39,935 nt of DNA from Sergeia podlipaevii (GCA_030849805.1 JASANZ010002054.1:1-39935), one strand, 5' to 3'. Positions 19,764-29,621 are shown, numbered from the stretch's first letter. Numbers and translations: made by a program. Notes: a model not told the origin generated them from the letters alone.

Positions 19764-22700
19764 TTATTCCTGATCTCCCATAAGAAGCAGCCGCAATCCT
19801 TTAGCAGCTAGCTTCACCTCCTCCCTCTTTGGGCGGCGTTTCTCCATGACGGCAAACACCTGATCCCACCCACCAAAGCACCGCAGTGCGTATCCAGTAC
19901 TACTGCTTCCGCTGGTATTTCTCGACTTGGCAGCAGATGCCTTCTTTGACAACGCTTTTATCGGTGACGGTGCCATTTTCGAATTTGCTAGCACATCCTC
20001 AAGTTGCCTTATAGGCGGCACAGGTAAGTCCTCGAGACCTTCACTAAACACCGATGGCGGCGGAGACTGTGGAGGCGTAGTAATGTCAAAAGAATATGAT
20101 GATGGCTGCGATGTCGCACGCCGCAAAGGCGGAGTAGGAGCTGGTGTTGTAGCACCAAATGAATATGCCGAGGCACTTCGCGGTGTTTCAGTGCTGGGTG
20201 GAGATGCACTGCGACCGTTGTTGGTGATACCCCGCCCTTGGTGATGCCGATTGTTGCTCATCTTGTCACCGCCGCCGCCACCACCGTCCTGACTCGCACC
20301 ATTGTACGCCATCAGCTCCATGGACTGTATGGAGGAGCTGTGGGGAAGAGCATCGCTGGTGCCAAAAGTGGGAGTATGACCGTTGTTTTCGCCATCCATC
20401 AAGGGCCCCAACATACTATACTGAGAGCCACCGTCGTCGCTCTCACTCGCAAACTCCTGCACGCATTGAATCATGCCCTGGGGGAGTGCATTCTGTTGTG
20501 GCTGTATCTGTTGGTGTGACTGTAATTGAGAAAGATGGAGCATAGACTGCGACGTGCCTGTAGAGACATTTTTGAGAATACCACGGCGACGCGGGGCAGG
20601 TGCCTCAGAGGAGATACCTGGCGGGGGCGGTGTTGTTGGGGAGAGCATAGTGGATAGGCCGGCATCATCTCTGCCGGCTGTCACATCCGCCTCTTTGTTG
20701 CTCCCATTTTTGCACCGTCGCTTACGGCTCGCACCATCACCGGCGTGACTTCTCTTGCCTTCATTGATATCCATGAGAAAAGTTGGCTGTGGTTGAGCTC
20801 GGAATGATGGCAACCGGTAGTCCACGCCAGCGTGATGAAGTTGCCCTGCTACACTGATGGCGCCGTTTTCGTGCACAACAACACCGAAGCACGATGAAAA
20901 GGCCGCATCGCGGACTTGCCGAGCCACGAGAGTAGGAGTCACCACCGCTGCAGGTGTGGAAGCGCTTGCCTTTGCTCCCTCTCTTTCGCCTTCCGCCTCA
21001 CTGGTACTAGTAATAGTAGTAGTAGATGTAGGCACACCACACTGCTGGTGCTGGTTGCTTCCCCACACATACAGCTCACCTTCGGAGTTGATGGCGTACG
21101 AGTTGAGCGGACCGCAGCCAAGCTGGCGAACAGATTGCGAGAGAGCCACACGCACTGGTGTGTGTGCCACACAAGAGGAAGTGCCCATGCCAAGAGTGCC
21201 CTTACCCCATGCATACACAGCGCACGAGCTCGTCATAGCAACAGCGTGATACTTGCCAGCTGCAATGGCAATAATGCTCTTGAGCGTAGGGACAACAGTG
21301 GGCTCTATCACAATGTCGGGTGTTGCGGTGCTGTCGGTGCTTTCCTTGCCAAGTCCACAGTAGAGTCGTTCTCCATGCGTAAGAACCTCCCACGTGTCGC
21401 TTAGCGCCACCACAAACGTGCCACCACAGGCAAACTGGATCACGCGTCTCCCTTTGTACGCATCCAACTTCAAAGGTGAGTAGGCACACGGTACAGCAGA
21501 TGGGCTGCGACAGAGTTGGCCATGTTCATTGCTCCCCCACCCGTAGGCTCTGCCAGATCCATCAATTGCCACAACGAAGTCTGGCCCGCAGACAATGGAG
21601 TGTAGCTGCGTCTCACGGTGTAGCGCAATAGATTCAAAGGTGGATAGCACCGTCATCTCGCCTGCTTGGGTTGGCTTCATCTGGTCACCGACACCAAGCT
21701 GACCCTTTTCCCCACGACCAAGCGCAACGAGGCCATTGTTCTCGGAGAGAACAATAAGAAACCCAACACCGACGCAAACACACCGCACACCGCTTCGCAC
21801 AAGCAGGCTCTCCACGCGTGAAAGTTCCTCAATGGCGGAGTGGCCAATGCGAATGAGTGCCGTGGTGCGGTTGACAACCGTCGCCATTGCGTGATTGGTG
21901 CCAGATGCAACGGAAAGGGTGATGCTGTGCTGAAGGATGCGAGAGGGAAAGTAGATTCGCGTGCCGTAACCAAGACCGATGCCACACGTACGAACCGAAC
22001 CGCACGCCAGCAGGTCACCGTCTTCCAGCAATATAAAGGTGCTTTCGCGGCCGCAGCAGACAGCCATAGCCTTACCAGGCAGCACGAGTTGCTTTGGGCT
22101 GCGGAGCGACTTGCACTGTGTGCGCGAGGCTGCTGCTCCAGAGCCAGCAACCCCACCAATGCGCAGTCCTAGCTGCCCGTGAGTGTTTTCTCCAAATACA
22201 AGCACAGATCCAGTAGATGTGAGCACAGCCGTGTGCACATGCCCACAGCTGCCGTCCACAACAAAGTACGGGCGTAGTGCTTCCACAACCTTCGGTTTAC
22301 TCTCGTCCTCCTCCTCACTGTGCCCTAGCCGCCCACCGCTGCCAGTACCCCACGTCAGCACCTCACCTTGCCGTGTGATAACCATTGCATGGTGTGGCCC
22401 AGCGCGTACAAGAACCGCGTCACTTTGAGTGGGGCAAGCGATGTGAAACACCCGCCGCACACAGGTGGAGCCGTCTTCCACGAGCGTCTTCTCGAGCGCA
22501 GAATCCATTAACTTCCCCCCGATCATAGTGGATGAACCCCATGTGCCTATCACACCATCAGAAAAGACAAGAGCACCGTACTGCTGCCCGCAAGCGAGAT
22601 CAAGCACGTCGTACTTGCCAGTCTTGAAGCGTATCGGTGCCGATACCCGGGCTGCGGCGGGCTGCCGCATACATTGTCCGTACACATTGTTTCCCCACAG

Positions 22701-24896
22701 ATACACGTAGCGATCAAGAGTGAGAGCTATTCCCGTTGCTGTCCCACTCGCCACACAGATAATCTTTTCGTCCTCCTTCAGCAAGACACGCTGAAAGCGG
22801 CTGATGCCGGTGGCGGTGTACTTCACACACTTATCACCAATGCCAAGTTGCCCTTGGTCCCCGCGACCACAGCTGTAGAGACGACCGTCAACGCTAAGCA
22901 CGTATGAGGTGAGGCCACCGCATGCAATCTGCACAATCGCCTCTGGCACACGTACTTGTAGGGGAAGGAAGCAAAATTGGTCTGCATCTACGTCGGAAGA
23001 GCTGACAACTGCTTTGGCAATATTCGTGCTTAGATCGTTGCTGGACGCCGTGTTGGTTGTGGCAGCGATCGTTGTGGAGGCCAAGGCGGCAGTCCCGCTC
23101 GGGTTGCGACACTCCTCTGCAGTGATGCTGCCGCTAATACCTAACCTGCCCCTAGAGCCGCCGCCCTCGCCACGGATTTTGCCCTCATGTGACTTGCTAT
23201 CTGAAGAGCGAGGCAAGCGCTGTGGTCCAAGAGCGCCGCAGCGCTGACACCCCCAGCTCACGACGCGACCTTCATCCAAGTACCGCTGAAGCAGGTCAGA
23301 GGTAACGCAGCGCTGGCGATACGCGACTGCGGCTGGCGAGGGATCGTCAAGAAAGAGCAAAGAAGCATCCACCTCACCACCACCAAAGACGGCGGAGCGA
23401 GAAGGTGCGCTGGGATGGCTGGTGACGCCGCTGAAACGGTTACTCGCGCTGGCCCCGTTACGACTGAATAGAGCTCTACTACTTGTCTTTGCGCTCCCAA
23501 TGTCCCGCGAACGTGCTGCTCCAACTCCACCGCTATCGCGAGCGCTTTCGGACACCTTTTGCAGCGCCGCCCCTTTGCGAGCCATATCGCCCATAATCTG
23601 CAAATGGCGCTGTATCATCGCCACACGTACTGCCTCAGGCGGACTGGGCCCCACTTCTGTCGCGTTCGCAGCAGCAGAAGTAGGACTAGTAGTGTTGGGT
23701 GGGACTTGTGCTGAAGGTCGAGCTGCTAAAGCGGATCGAGCATTGTGGCCAGGAGTTGCTACTGCTTCTCCTGTTGCTGCAGCCATACTGCCTTCTGTTC
23801 TGATGTCCTCGCCTGTCCTCGAGCGGACTTGTGCTGTGCTGGCACAATTCGGCATGTTGTTTGCTGTGGACAACGTAGGCTGCTGCTTCTGCTGTTGCTT
23901 CACTGTTTGAAACACCTGTGCGAGTGGAATACGAGGCATACAACCAAGACCGTAGTACTTTGTGAAGAGCACAACTGGGGTTGGGAACTGTGCTAGCAAG
24001 AGTGTGCTTTCCGAAAGTGCCGCAGTGGCGTCGTAAAGTGGGTTTTCGGGGTAGGGCACCGATGAGGGTCTTTTCGGCATCTCGCGGTATCGCCGTCCTG
24101 GCACAGGGATGGGTATAGAGGTACCGTTGATAGGAATGTTGTAATCGCTTCGTGCCTGGATACCACCGCTGTTGCCGGCCATCATCGTGCCCGCTGGCGC
24201 GAAGGAAACTATAGACGAAGCCGCCGCCGCTGCACCGCGTCCACTGGCACTACTACCACCACCTCTTGCTGGTATTTCTAGTGAAGAAGTCAGAGGTACT
24301 ACAGTACGCCGAGGTGCTGAGCCCATGCCATGAAGAGCGGTGTCCTCGCCGTTTGCGCCGCCAGCACGCAAAGGAGCAGCTGGCGGTGCTGCTCCTTCAA
24401 TCGTACTACGCTCAGTGATATGTATGTTGCTTGGGATTATAAGCAAATCCGACACTACACAACCAAAAATGGTGGTGAGCATGATGAGAAAATTGATTAC
24501 GTAGTATCGCTTTGAACGCGGCAGGTTGTAGTAGGCGTCGAGTGTCATGCCTCGGCAGTGGCGCAGCCCAACAGAAAGAAGAGCACCGCGTGCTTCTATC
24601 CCATCCGTGGTGCCTCTAGCTCCAATTGCATTAAGAATCCGCAATGCTAAAAAAGCATGCTCACTAGGAGTGGGATACTGAACACGTGATAGGTCAGTAG
24701 ACAACGTAAGATTCTTGGGAACTCTTCTCTCCACAAGACCGGCACCTTCGCGAACAAGAAAGTGAGCTAAAATAGTGTACAACTCCTGCGCTCTTTCACC
24801 AGTTGGCAACGGCTCCACTCCGCTTTCAACAAGAGTAAGAACGTCATCGAGACAGGACTTATCACCACTCTTCAACCGCGCAAGAGTAGCATCCAT
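19764..24896 (-). CDS. Large RCC1-repeat protein with N-terminal helical/membrane-like region and disordered tail
   Basis: 1710 aa. Residues 1-130 are mainly helical. A hydrophobic stretch at about 132-153 (YVINFLIMLTTIFGCVVSDL) could span a membrane. Residues 160-525 are Ser/Ala/Pro-rich low complexity. RCC1 units run from about 530 to 1355, with cores WGCQRCGALG, CGRGDQGQLGIG, WGTGSGGRLGHS, FGENTHGQLGL, LGRGEKGQLGVG, WGSNEHGQLC and WGSNQHQQCG. About 14 units are visible, interrupted by a disordered insertion after the first. The tail (1356-1710) is disordered, with a duplicated motif YSFGATTPAPTPP / YSFDITTPPQSPP, and ends in a charged helix. It is an ancient tandem paralogue of the 854-aa neighbour. 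Function is unknown; a membrane-anchored scaffold is one inference. The ATG at 24896 is about 60 nt below an acceptor. Confidence 0.8.
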   Translation of the reverse strand: MDATLARLKSGDKSCLDDVLTLVESGVEPLPTGERAQELYTILAHFLVREGAGLVERRVPKNLTLSTDLSRVQYPTPSEHAFLALRILNAIGARGTTDGIEARGALLSVGLRHCRGMTLDAYYNLPRSKRYYVINFLIMLTTIFGCVVSDLLIIPSNIHITERSTIEGAAPPAAPLRAGGANGEDTALHGMGSAPRRTVVPLTSSLEIPARGGGSSASGRGAAAAASSIVSFAPAGTMMAGNSGGIQARSDYNIPINGTSIPIPVPGRRYREMPKRPSSVPYPENPLYDATAALSESTLLLAQFPTPVVLFTKYYGLGCMPRIPLAQVFQTVKQQQKQQPTLSTANNMPNCASTAQVRSRTGEDIRTEGSMAAATGEAVATPGHNARSALAARPSAQVPPNTTSPTSAAANATEVGPSPPEAVRVAMIQRHLQIMGDMARKGAALQKVSESARDSGGVGAARSRDIGSAKTSSRALFSRNGASASNRFSGVTSHPSAPSRSAVFGGGEVDASLLFLDDPSPAAVAYRQRCVTSDLLQRYLDEGRVVSWGCQRCGALGPQRLPRSSDSKSHEGKIRGEGGGSRGRLGISGSITAEECRNPSGTAALASTTIAATTNTASSNDLSTNIAKAVVSSSDVDADQFCFLPLQVRVPEAIVQIACGGLTSYVLSVDGRLYSCGRGDQGQLGIGDKCVKYTATGISRFQRVLLKEDEKIICVASGTATGIALTLDRYVYLWGNNVYGQCMRQPAAARVSAPIRFKTGKYDVLDLACGQQYGALVFSDGVIGTWGSSTMIGGKLMDSALEKTLVEDGSTCVRRVFHIACPTQSDAVLVRAGPHHAMVITRQGEVLTWGTGSGGRLGHSEEEDESKPKVVEALRPYFVVDGSCGHVHTAVLTSTGSVLVFGENTHGQLGLRIGGVAGSGAAASRTQCKSLRSPKQLVLPGKAMAVCCGRESTFILLEDGDLLACGSVRTCGIGLGYGTRIYFPSRILQHSITLSVASGTNHAMATVVNRTTALIRIGHSAIEELSRVESLLVRSGVRCVCVGVGFLIVLSENNGLVALGRGEKGQLGVGDQMKPTQAGEMTVLSTFESIALHRETQLHSIVCGPDFVVAIDGSGRAYGWGSNEHGQLCRSPSAVPCAYSPLKLDAYKGRRVIQFACGGTFVVALSDTWEVLTHGERLYCGLGKESTDSTATPDIVIEPTVVPTLKSIIAIAAGKYHAVAMTSSCAVYAWGKGTLGMGTSSCVAHTPVRVALSQSVRQLGCGPLNSYAINSEGELYVWGSNQHQQCGVPTSTTTITSTSEAEGEREGAKASASTPAAVVTPTLVARQVRDAAFSSCFGVVVHENGAISVAGQLHHAGVDYRLPSFRAQPQPTFLMDINEGKRSHAGDGASRKRRCKNGSNKEADVTAGRDDAGLSTMLSPTTPPPPGISSEAPAPRRRGILKNVSTGTSQSMLHLSQLQSHQQIQPQQNALPQGMIQCVQEFASESDDGGSQYSMLGPLMDGENNGHTPTFGTSDALPHSSSIQSMELMAYNGASQDGGGGGGDKMSNNRHHQGRGITNNGRSASPPSTETPRSASAYSFGATTPAPTPPLRRATSQPSSYSFDITTPPQSPPPSVFSEGLEDLPVPPIRQLEDVLANSKMAPSPIKALSKKASAAKSRNTSGSSSTGYALRCFGGWDQVFAVMEKRRPKREEVKLAAKGLRLLLMGDQE

Positions 24897-25306
24897 ATTA
24901 ATTTTTCCTTTGTATGTGAGTGTGTCTGTTGGCGTGTTATCCGCCAGAAATGAAATATCTAAGCCAAAATTATGTTAAATGAGAATGAACAAATGGTGGC
25001 TGTACTTTTTCTCTTGTACTTTCTTGACAATCAACTACACCGCACATACGCAATATATATGAGCAAACATCAGTCAAAAAGAAGGAAAAGGGCATTTATT
25101 GACGGTGGAAAACAGCGGGGCACGCTATAAAAGAGGAGAAAATGCAAACAAGCAGAATTGGGAATTTAAAAAACGCAAACTATAATAATATGCTCTTTTT
25201 GTTTAAAGTGTAACGTATGTGCATTACAATAGCACACACTGCAAAAAGAACATAAAATGCGAAAATAAAGGCATTGACTCTCTCACCCGCTCTTCATATA
25301 CATGCA
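24897..25306. other. Intergenic spacer
   Basis: A 0.41 kb AT-rich spacer holding the 3' UTR of the Snu17-like gene and the leader of the 1710-aa RCC1 gene. No gene is seen. Confidence 0.6.
24959..24960 (-). promoter_or_regulatory. Predicted trans-splice acceptor AG for the 1710-aa RCC1 gene
   Basis: On the minus strand CATTTGTTCATTCTCATTT leads through AATTTTGGCTTAG. The leader to the ATG at 24896 is about 62 nt. Confidence 0.5.
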
Positions 25307-25852
25307 TCAGCAATGATCTACCATCTCCCGCCGCTGCAACCACTCTGGATACAATTCGACCGTGTCGTTGTATATAGTTGGTACCTCGCTGTCTTCGCAG
25401 CGCTCCACTGCTATACCACGCAAAGCAGACTCACCTTCATTGCGGAATTCAGTTAAGTAGACAAGCTCCCCTTTTTCAATATTGCTATTCATTTCATCAG
25501 CTGCTAAAATGCTGCTTCGGTAATCTTTAAATTTCACAAACGCAGTGCCCAGAAACCGTCCACTTTTGCGATGACGCACAAACAAGACGTCAGCTACTTC
25601 TCCAAACTGCGAAAATACAGTAGCCACATCGCCTTCCGAAAGTTCGCCACCACCTTGTGCTAAGCTCTGCTGCTGCTGGCGTATAATTGAGTCTGCTGAG
25701 CCTGCAGAAAAAGCCATAAATTGCTCTGGCTGAGGAGTGCTACGCAAAAGGCGCCTCACTACAATCCATGATGCTTTTCCTAATAGTTGATGGTACTCTG
25801 AAGAATATGCCCCAGATTGACCCTCCTTAAATTTTTTGAAGCTTTGTGCCAT
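25307..25852 (-). CDS. Snu17/Ist3/RBMX2-like RRM splicing factor
   Basis: 181 aa from the ATG at 25852. The N-terminus has the pattern SSEYHQLLGKASWIVV (17-32), resembling the W-x-SEYKDSAWIF lead-in of RBMX2/Snu17. Its helix 1 region LSEGDVATVFSQFGEV (71-86) matches the family's LTEGDI-x(3)-FSQYGE. RNP1-like LGTAFVKFKDYRSSILAADEMN (101-122) matches the family's F-x-YEDQRSTILAVDNLN. In yeast and humans this protein sits in the RES complex of the activated spliceosome. Trypanosomatids have few cis-introns, so a role in trans-splicing or general spliceosome function is likely by inference. About 35 residues are inserted between strand 1 and helix 1. The frame extends 18 codons further, but a predicted splice acceptor at 25863-25864 lies below that upstream codon, which favours 25852. 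Confidence 0.75.
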   Translation of the reverse strand: MAQSFKKFKEGQSGAYSSEYHQLLGKASWIVVRRLLRSTPQPEQFMAFSAGSADSIIRQQQQSLAQGGGELSEGDVATVFSQFGEVADVLFVRHRKSGRFLGTAFVKFKDYRSSILAADEMNSNIEKGELVYLTEFRNEGESALRGIAVERCEDSEVPTIYNDTVELYPEWLQRREMVDHC

Positions 25853-25862
25853 TTGCTGCTGC

Positions 25863-25864
25863 CT
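25863..25864 (-). promoter_or_regulatory. Predicted trans-splice acceptor AG for the Snu17-like gene
   Basis: On the minus strand CCTTTTTCTTTCTTACACAT followed by TTTTCTTTAAG ends here, only 10 nt before the ATG at 25852. It decides the start, since the longer frame would begin upstream of the acceptor. Confidence 0.6.
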
Positions 25865-26582
25865 TAAAGAAAAATGTGTAAGAAAGAAAAAGGTATTAAT
25901 ATACAAATCAATATGAGCACAAAAAAAGTGGAAGCACAGAGATCAAAAAAAAAAAATGTCTTTCAATTAAACCTGGCGCATCGAAAAACAAAAAAAAAGA
26001 CGCCAAACAAAATTAATATTTTTTCTATTAGGAGTGCTCAAGCTCCGTAAAAAAAGCGTTGTAAAACAGCCTATTTCCCTTTTTCAGTGCGTACAGATAT
26101 ATATAATACAATAGTGAAAAAGATAATAAAAGGAACAGAACGAATGACAGCATGCAAAGGCGCAGCAAATAGTAATAACAATAATAACACGTATGTATGT
26201 ATCTACTTCCGATAATTTTCTTTGTAAGCAGAACGAAAGCAACTCCAAAGTAGTGATGTATAACAAATTGGAAAACACATTTGCTCTACTAAAATATCAA
26301 TACAGGCGCAAACACAATAAAAGTACTTAAACTTTTACTTTTAGCTTTTTTCCTCCTTAAGAGATGATACTTAAAAAATATGTTCATCTTATCTATGTCC
26401 GTCAGGCTGCAGAGCATAAAAGCGTAAGAATATATTTTTGAAGAAAGTATTTTCATGTCCATTTTTTTTTTTTCAAAACGGATACAATGAAGTCTACAGT
26501 GTGTTGCCTATGCACGCATTTAAGAAAAAAAGTCATATAGTAAACAGCAATACACTATTTAAAAAAATATGCAATTTCAGTA
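25865..26582. other. Intergenic spacer
   Basis: AT-rich spacer, mainly the 3' UTR of the 656-aa protein gene. It contains poly-A runs and short ATA repeats near 26170-26188. No gene is seen. Confidence 0.6.
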
Positions 26583-28553
26583 CTATGCACAAAACACTGC
26601 ATTCTGTGCCTGCAGATCTGCAATCTTAAAGCTTTTAGCAGGAAGATCCCAAGTATAGTTGCTGATTTCATTCATTTCCTCCTTCAGTTCATCCTCAGCG
26701 CGCAATAGTGTTTCCTTCTTTTCTTGCTCTTCCATCTCTTTCGCTCGCTCATACTTCGGTCGAACAGTGGTCGGCTTCGAAAGGCGCTCAAAAACACTGA
26801 AATCAACCTGACGTTTCTTGGGCTTTGCAGCAGTCTCTTCTCCTTCCTCCTTTTTCTCATTCTCTACTGTCTTCACAGCGGTACGTGCGACAGGCCTGTC
26901 ACCAATACTGCTGCTAGGTGTGTCGGGGACTTGCAAACCAGCTTCACGGAGCGCCTGTTTGTCATACGATATTTCTCCGCGCTCCATTTTTTCTTTGAGC
27001 TCTAGAGCACGCTCGCGCTGCGCGCGATCTTTATTAGTACGCTGGGCGTCAGCATAAAGACGCGAAAAGACAGGCATCTCATTAGAGCCTTCCTCGCTGG
27101 AGGCCTCCGCTTGCTTCCTGCGAGAGTAGGGATTAATATTCGGTCGAAATGTGCAGTGCACATCGTCATCCGCATTCATTGCATCTTCTCGCTCGTAATC
27201 CTCTGGTCTCATTGGCGAGGCATCGAATCCAGGATTCTTGTGTATGGCAGAACGGGTGTTGACGTTGTGAATCTCAAAAGAATGTTTGGACTCAGCAGAT
27301 GACACTGTGTGAATCGACCCCTCACTGCGTTGGTACTGTTTGCGAGTGTGGCTGTGCGCACCTCCATGACTGGCCGGATACTGGTTACGTGGATCCTCGA
27401 AAGGAAATGTGGAGCGATGTGAATGCACGTGGCGGCTCTCCCTTTCATTGTTAGATCTGTACCTTCGCTCGTTCCTGTCATCGTCGTCGTCCTTGTGCCT
27501 TGACCGCATGTGAGTGGAAGATGTCGCGCTAGGGGCATTGTCGACTTGCTCACGAGGATATAAGCGGCGTGGCTCAGAAGCCTCCTTTGCTTGCTTTGCC
27601 TTGAAAGCATTTTCCTTTCGACGAAGATAATCGTGAATAAATGTCTTATGTGCTTCAGCCTGTGCATCCATGTCATCAGTAAGATAATGCTGTTTTTCAT
27701 CCGCAGCAGACTTCTTTTCTTGACGACACGAGCTTCTCTCTGGCACAGCTTTGTGACGAGAGGCCTCCGCCGCATTAGTAGGGTTTTGCTCGTTAACACA
27801 GCTGGACATCCGCGAATGCTTGGAACGCTCAGAAGCCGTGTGGTGCGGTTCGTCATTTACAGCAGTATCCACATTCCTGCGACGAGAAGAATGTGAAGAT
27901 TGCCTACTGCTGCGCGCAGATGGAGCGTGATGTGGAGGCTGAGTAGCAGCGCAATTGTCCTCTTTTGCTGATTGTTTGCCACTTTGAAGGGAGAGATCAT
28001 CACGAGGCATATCAGGCTCGCGATCGCGCTGACGTTGCGATTCGCTATTGAAACTGTCACGTAGCTTCTCATTTTCATGAAGAGAACGAGCCTTTTCCAC
28101 TTCTTGGCTTTGCAGAGAGTGCTTTTGGTTTGGTACGATATTTTCCTCAGGGCATGACGCACTAATGCAATGCTGGCTTGACGTACAACTTTCCGTCCAG
28201 CGCGAAGATTGAGTTGCGCGACTTGGTGTCTTATCTCCCTCCTTTCCAAAGGCCATCTTGTATTTCTCCGAAACATTTGGCTCAGGAGCAATGGAGATCG
28301 AATGCGGTTTAGAAGGCTGAGAATTGTCAGTGGCCCTCAGAGAACGAGAAGATTGCTGATCTCCCAGAGAGCTCGTGCTCGCATTTTTCGCATTGTTATT
28401 TCTGAGCGTTGCCGTGCGCTTCGAAGGTGAAAGGGTGTCAAAATATCGCAACTGATCTTCCGGAAGAGTCAAGTTAACAGGACCAGAGTGTTCATTCTGC
28501 TCATTCATCTGAATGGCATCATTGCCATTTTTACTTCTTGTCTGAATGCTCAT
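26583..28553 (-). CDS. Basic low-complexity protein with kinetoplastid CTFRPxIN / VFxRLY motifs
   Basis: 656 aa; not recognised as a named family. The first 450 residues are Ser/Arg/His/Gln-rich and probably disordered, with SR and RS pairs (SARSSRQSSHSSRRR, ERSKHSRMSS). A predicted helix, HKTFIHDYLRRKENAFKAKQAKEA, lies near 310. The C-terminus has CTFRPNINPYSRR, PVFSRLYADAQRTNKDRAQ and VDFSVFERLSKP. This CTF-x-P-x-(I/V)N and RLY-x-(D/E)A pattern recurs, as I recall it, in many conserved kinetoplastid proteins of the cytoskeleton or of unknown role. A charged coiled coil (about 520-560) and a Glu/Lys-rich helix follow. A cytoskeletal role is a guess from these motifs; an RNA-related role could be argued from the SR pairs. 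The ATG at 28553 has an acceptor AG about 30 nt upstream. Coding sequence is less GC-rich than the genes to its left. Confidence 0.7.
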   Translation of the reverse strand: MSIQTRSKNGNDAIQMNEQNEHSGPVNLTLPEDQLRYFDTLSPSKRTATLRNNNAKNASTSSLGDQQSSRSLRATDNSQPSKPHSISIAPEPNVSEKYKMAFGKEGDKTPSRATQSSRWTESCTSSQHCISASCPEENIVPNQKHSLQSQEVEKARSLHENEKLRDSFNSESQRQRDREPDMPRDDLSLQSGKQSAKEDNCAATQPPHHAPSARSSRQSSHSSRRRNVDTAVNDEPHHTASERSKHSRMSSCVNEQNPTNAAEASRHKAVPERSSCRQEKKSAADEKQHYLTDDMDAQAEAHKTFIHDYLRRKENAFKAKQAKEASEPRRLYPREQVDNAPSATSSTHMRSRHKDDDDDRNERRYRSNNERESRHVHSHRSTFPFEDPRNQYPASHGGAHSHTRKQYQRSEGSIHTVSSAESKHSFEIHNVNTRSAIHKNPGFDASPMRPEDYEREDAMNADDDVHCTFRPNINPYSRRKQAEASSEEGSNEMPVFSRLYADAQRTNKDRAQRERALELKEKMERGEISYDKQALREAGLQVPDTPSSSIGDRPVARTAVKTVENEKKEEGEETAAKPKKRQVDFSVFERLSKPTTVRPKYERAKEMEEQEKKETLLRAEDELKEEMNEISNYTWDLPAKSFKIADLQAQNAVFCA

Positions 28554-28583
28554 AACAAATGTTTTCTTTCCCTTTTAAATAAC

Positions 28584-28585
28584 CT
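28584..28585 (-). promoter_or_regulatory. Predicted trans-splice acceptor AG for the 656-aa protein gene
   Basis: On the minus strand CTTCTATATTTCTTTTCTC and further T-rich sequence run to TTTTTACAG, about 30 nt before the ATG at 28553. Confidence 0.6.
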
Positions 28586-29242
28586 GTAAAAATATGGCGC
28601 CAAAATGAGAAAAGAAATATAGAAGCGCAACAGCAAAAACTTGCTTCCCTCAATGATAGGAATAACAATAATGATAATTATAATATCACTAATTTTTGAA
28701 AATAGGAGAAAAAGAAAATCGCTTTCTAGAAAACAAAGCAAATCACAATGAAAATAAAATGCTGATCACACACACAAACAAAAAAAGAAAGCAAGGAAAA
28801 AAATAACAGTATTAAAAGCAAAAATAAATAGGAAATAAAAAAGAAATGCACAAGAGAGTATTTATACAGGCAAAACATCTTCTGTTTTTAAAATTTTAAA
28901 ATGCAAGGCCACGGAAAGATATTCGTAGAAAAGTATTGATATGCACAAAACAAAAGCTGTTAGTGTCAGTGCAATTACTACGAACTTTTTTAGCGTTAAC
29001 ATGTAAATGCATTTTTTTGTTGTGAAATTAAGCAATTTCAAAAAAAAGAATTAACAACAAATATAACTGGTGATAAACCGTTTTATCATACCAGCAAACG
29101 AAAAGCGGGCAAAAATAATGTATAGTAGAGCATTTAAAAAAATCACCCAATCTGCATGCCTTCTTGAATGACGCGTAGTAGGTGATATCTTTTTGTAGCT
29201 GATGCGAGTTTCAGAAAAAAGAAGAGAAAAAGCAGCACTGTG
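28586..29242. other. Intergenic spacer
   Basis: Very AT-rich. A perfect 7-bp stem with a 4-nt loop (TGATAAA-CCGT-TTTATCA) lies at 29071-29088. I see no gene. Confidence 0.55.
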
Positions 29243-29428
29243 TTATCCGCCAGTCGAAGTAAAGCTACAACACAGATAAGAAATCATAGAAAACAAATAA
29301 ACAACTGGAGCCCAGTACGTATAGCCTAATGAAAATGCAATGTGCTTTTCTTTAATTATCCCACCATCTATCACATCAGGGAGCATCGCTTGATTTTTGT
29401 TGTTTGGAGTGCAACAGAGAAAGCCCAT
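29243..29428 (-). CDS. Small membrane protein with a possible dual-acylation N-terminus
   Basis: 61 aa from the ATG at 29428; an in-frame ATG at 29479 would give 78 aa. Family not recognised. The shorter start gives MGFLCCTPNN, a Gly2 plus adjacent cysteines pattern that fits N-myristoylation with palmitoylation. A hydrophobic segment at about 29-54 (IAFSLGYTYWAPVVYLFSMI) looks like a transmembrane or membrane-dipping helix, ending in another CC. A modest pyrimidine tract and AG (about 29569-29575) lie upstream on the minus strand. It neighbours a second small membrane protein on the same strand. With such a short frame it could still be chance; conservation would settle it. Confidence 0.4.
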   Translation of the reverse strand: MGFLCCTPNNKNQAMLPDVIDGGIIKEKHIAFSLGYTYWAPVVYLFSMISYLCCSFTSTGG

Positions 29429-29621
29429 TTTCAGGTATTGACAAAACCTCACTTTCTCGCTAGCAGCATCTCCGCACATTTTTTTTGGCCAAAAGGTTGA
29501 CGATGATGTTGAAAGAATACGTTCATGACATTTGGGCCTAAGGTGTCATCGTTAGTAAAGCATTGCTGAGCTATAAAAATAAAGCAAAAGGAGCAATACA
29601 TGTCCGCTTTGTATTGTGGTT

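Noticed and set aside
27209..27856. 215-aa minus-strand open frame overlapping the 656-aa gene
   Set aside because: Shifted-frame shadow of the longer, motif-bearing frame.
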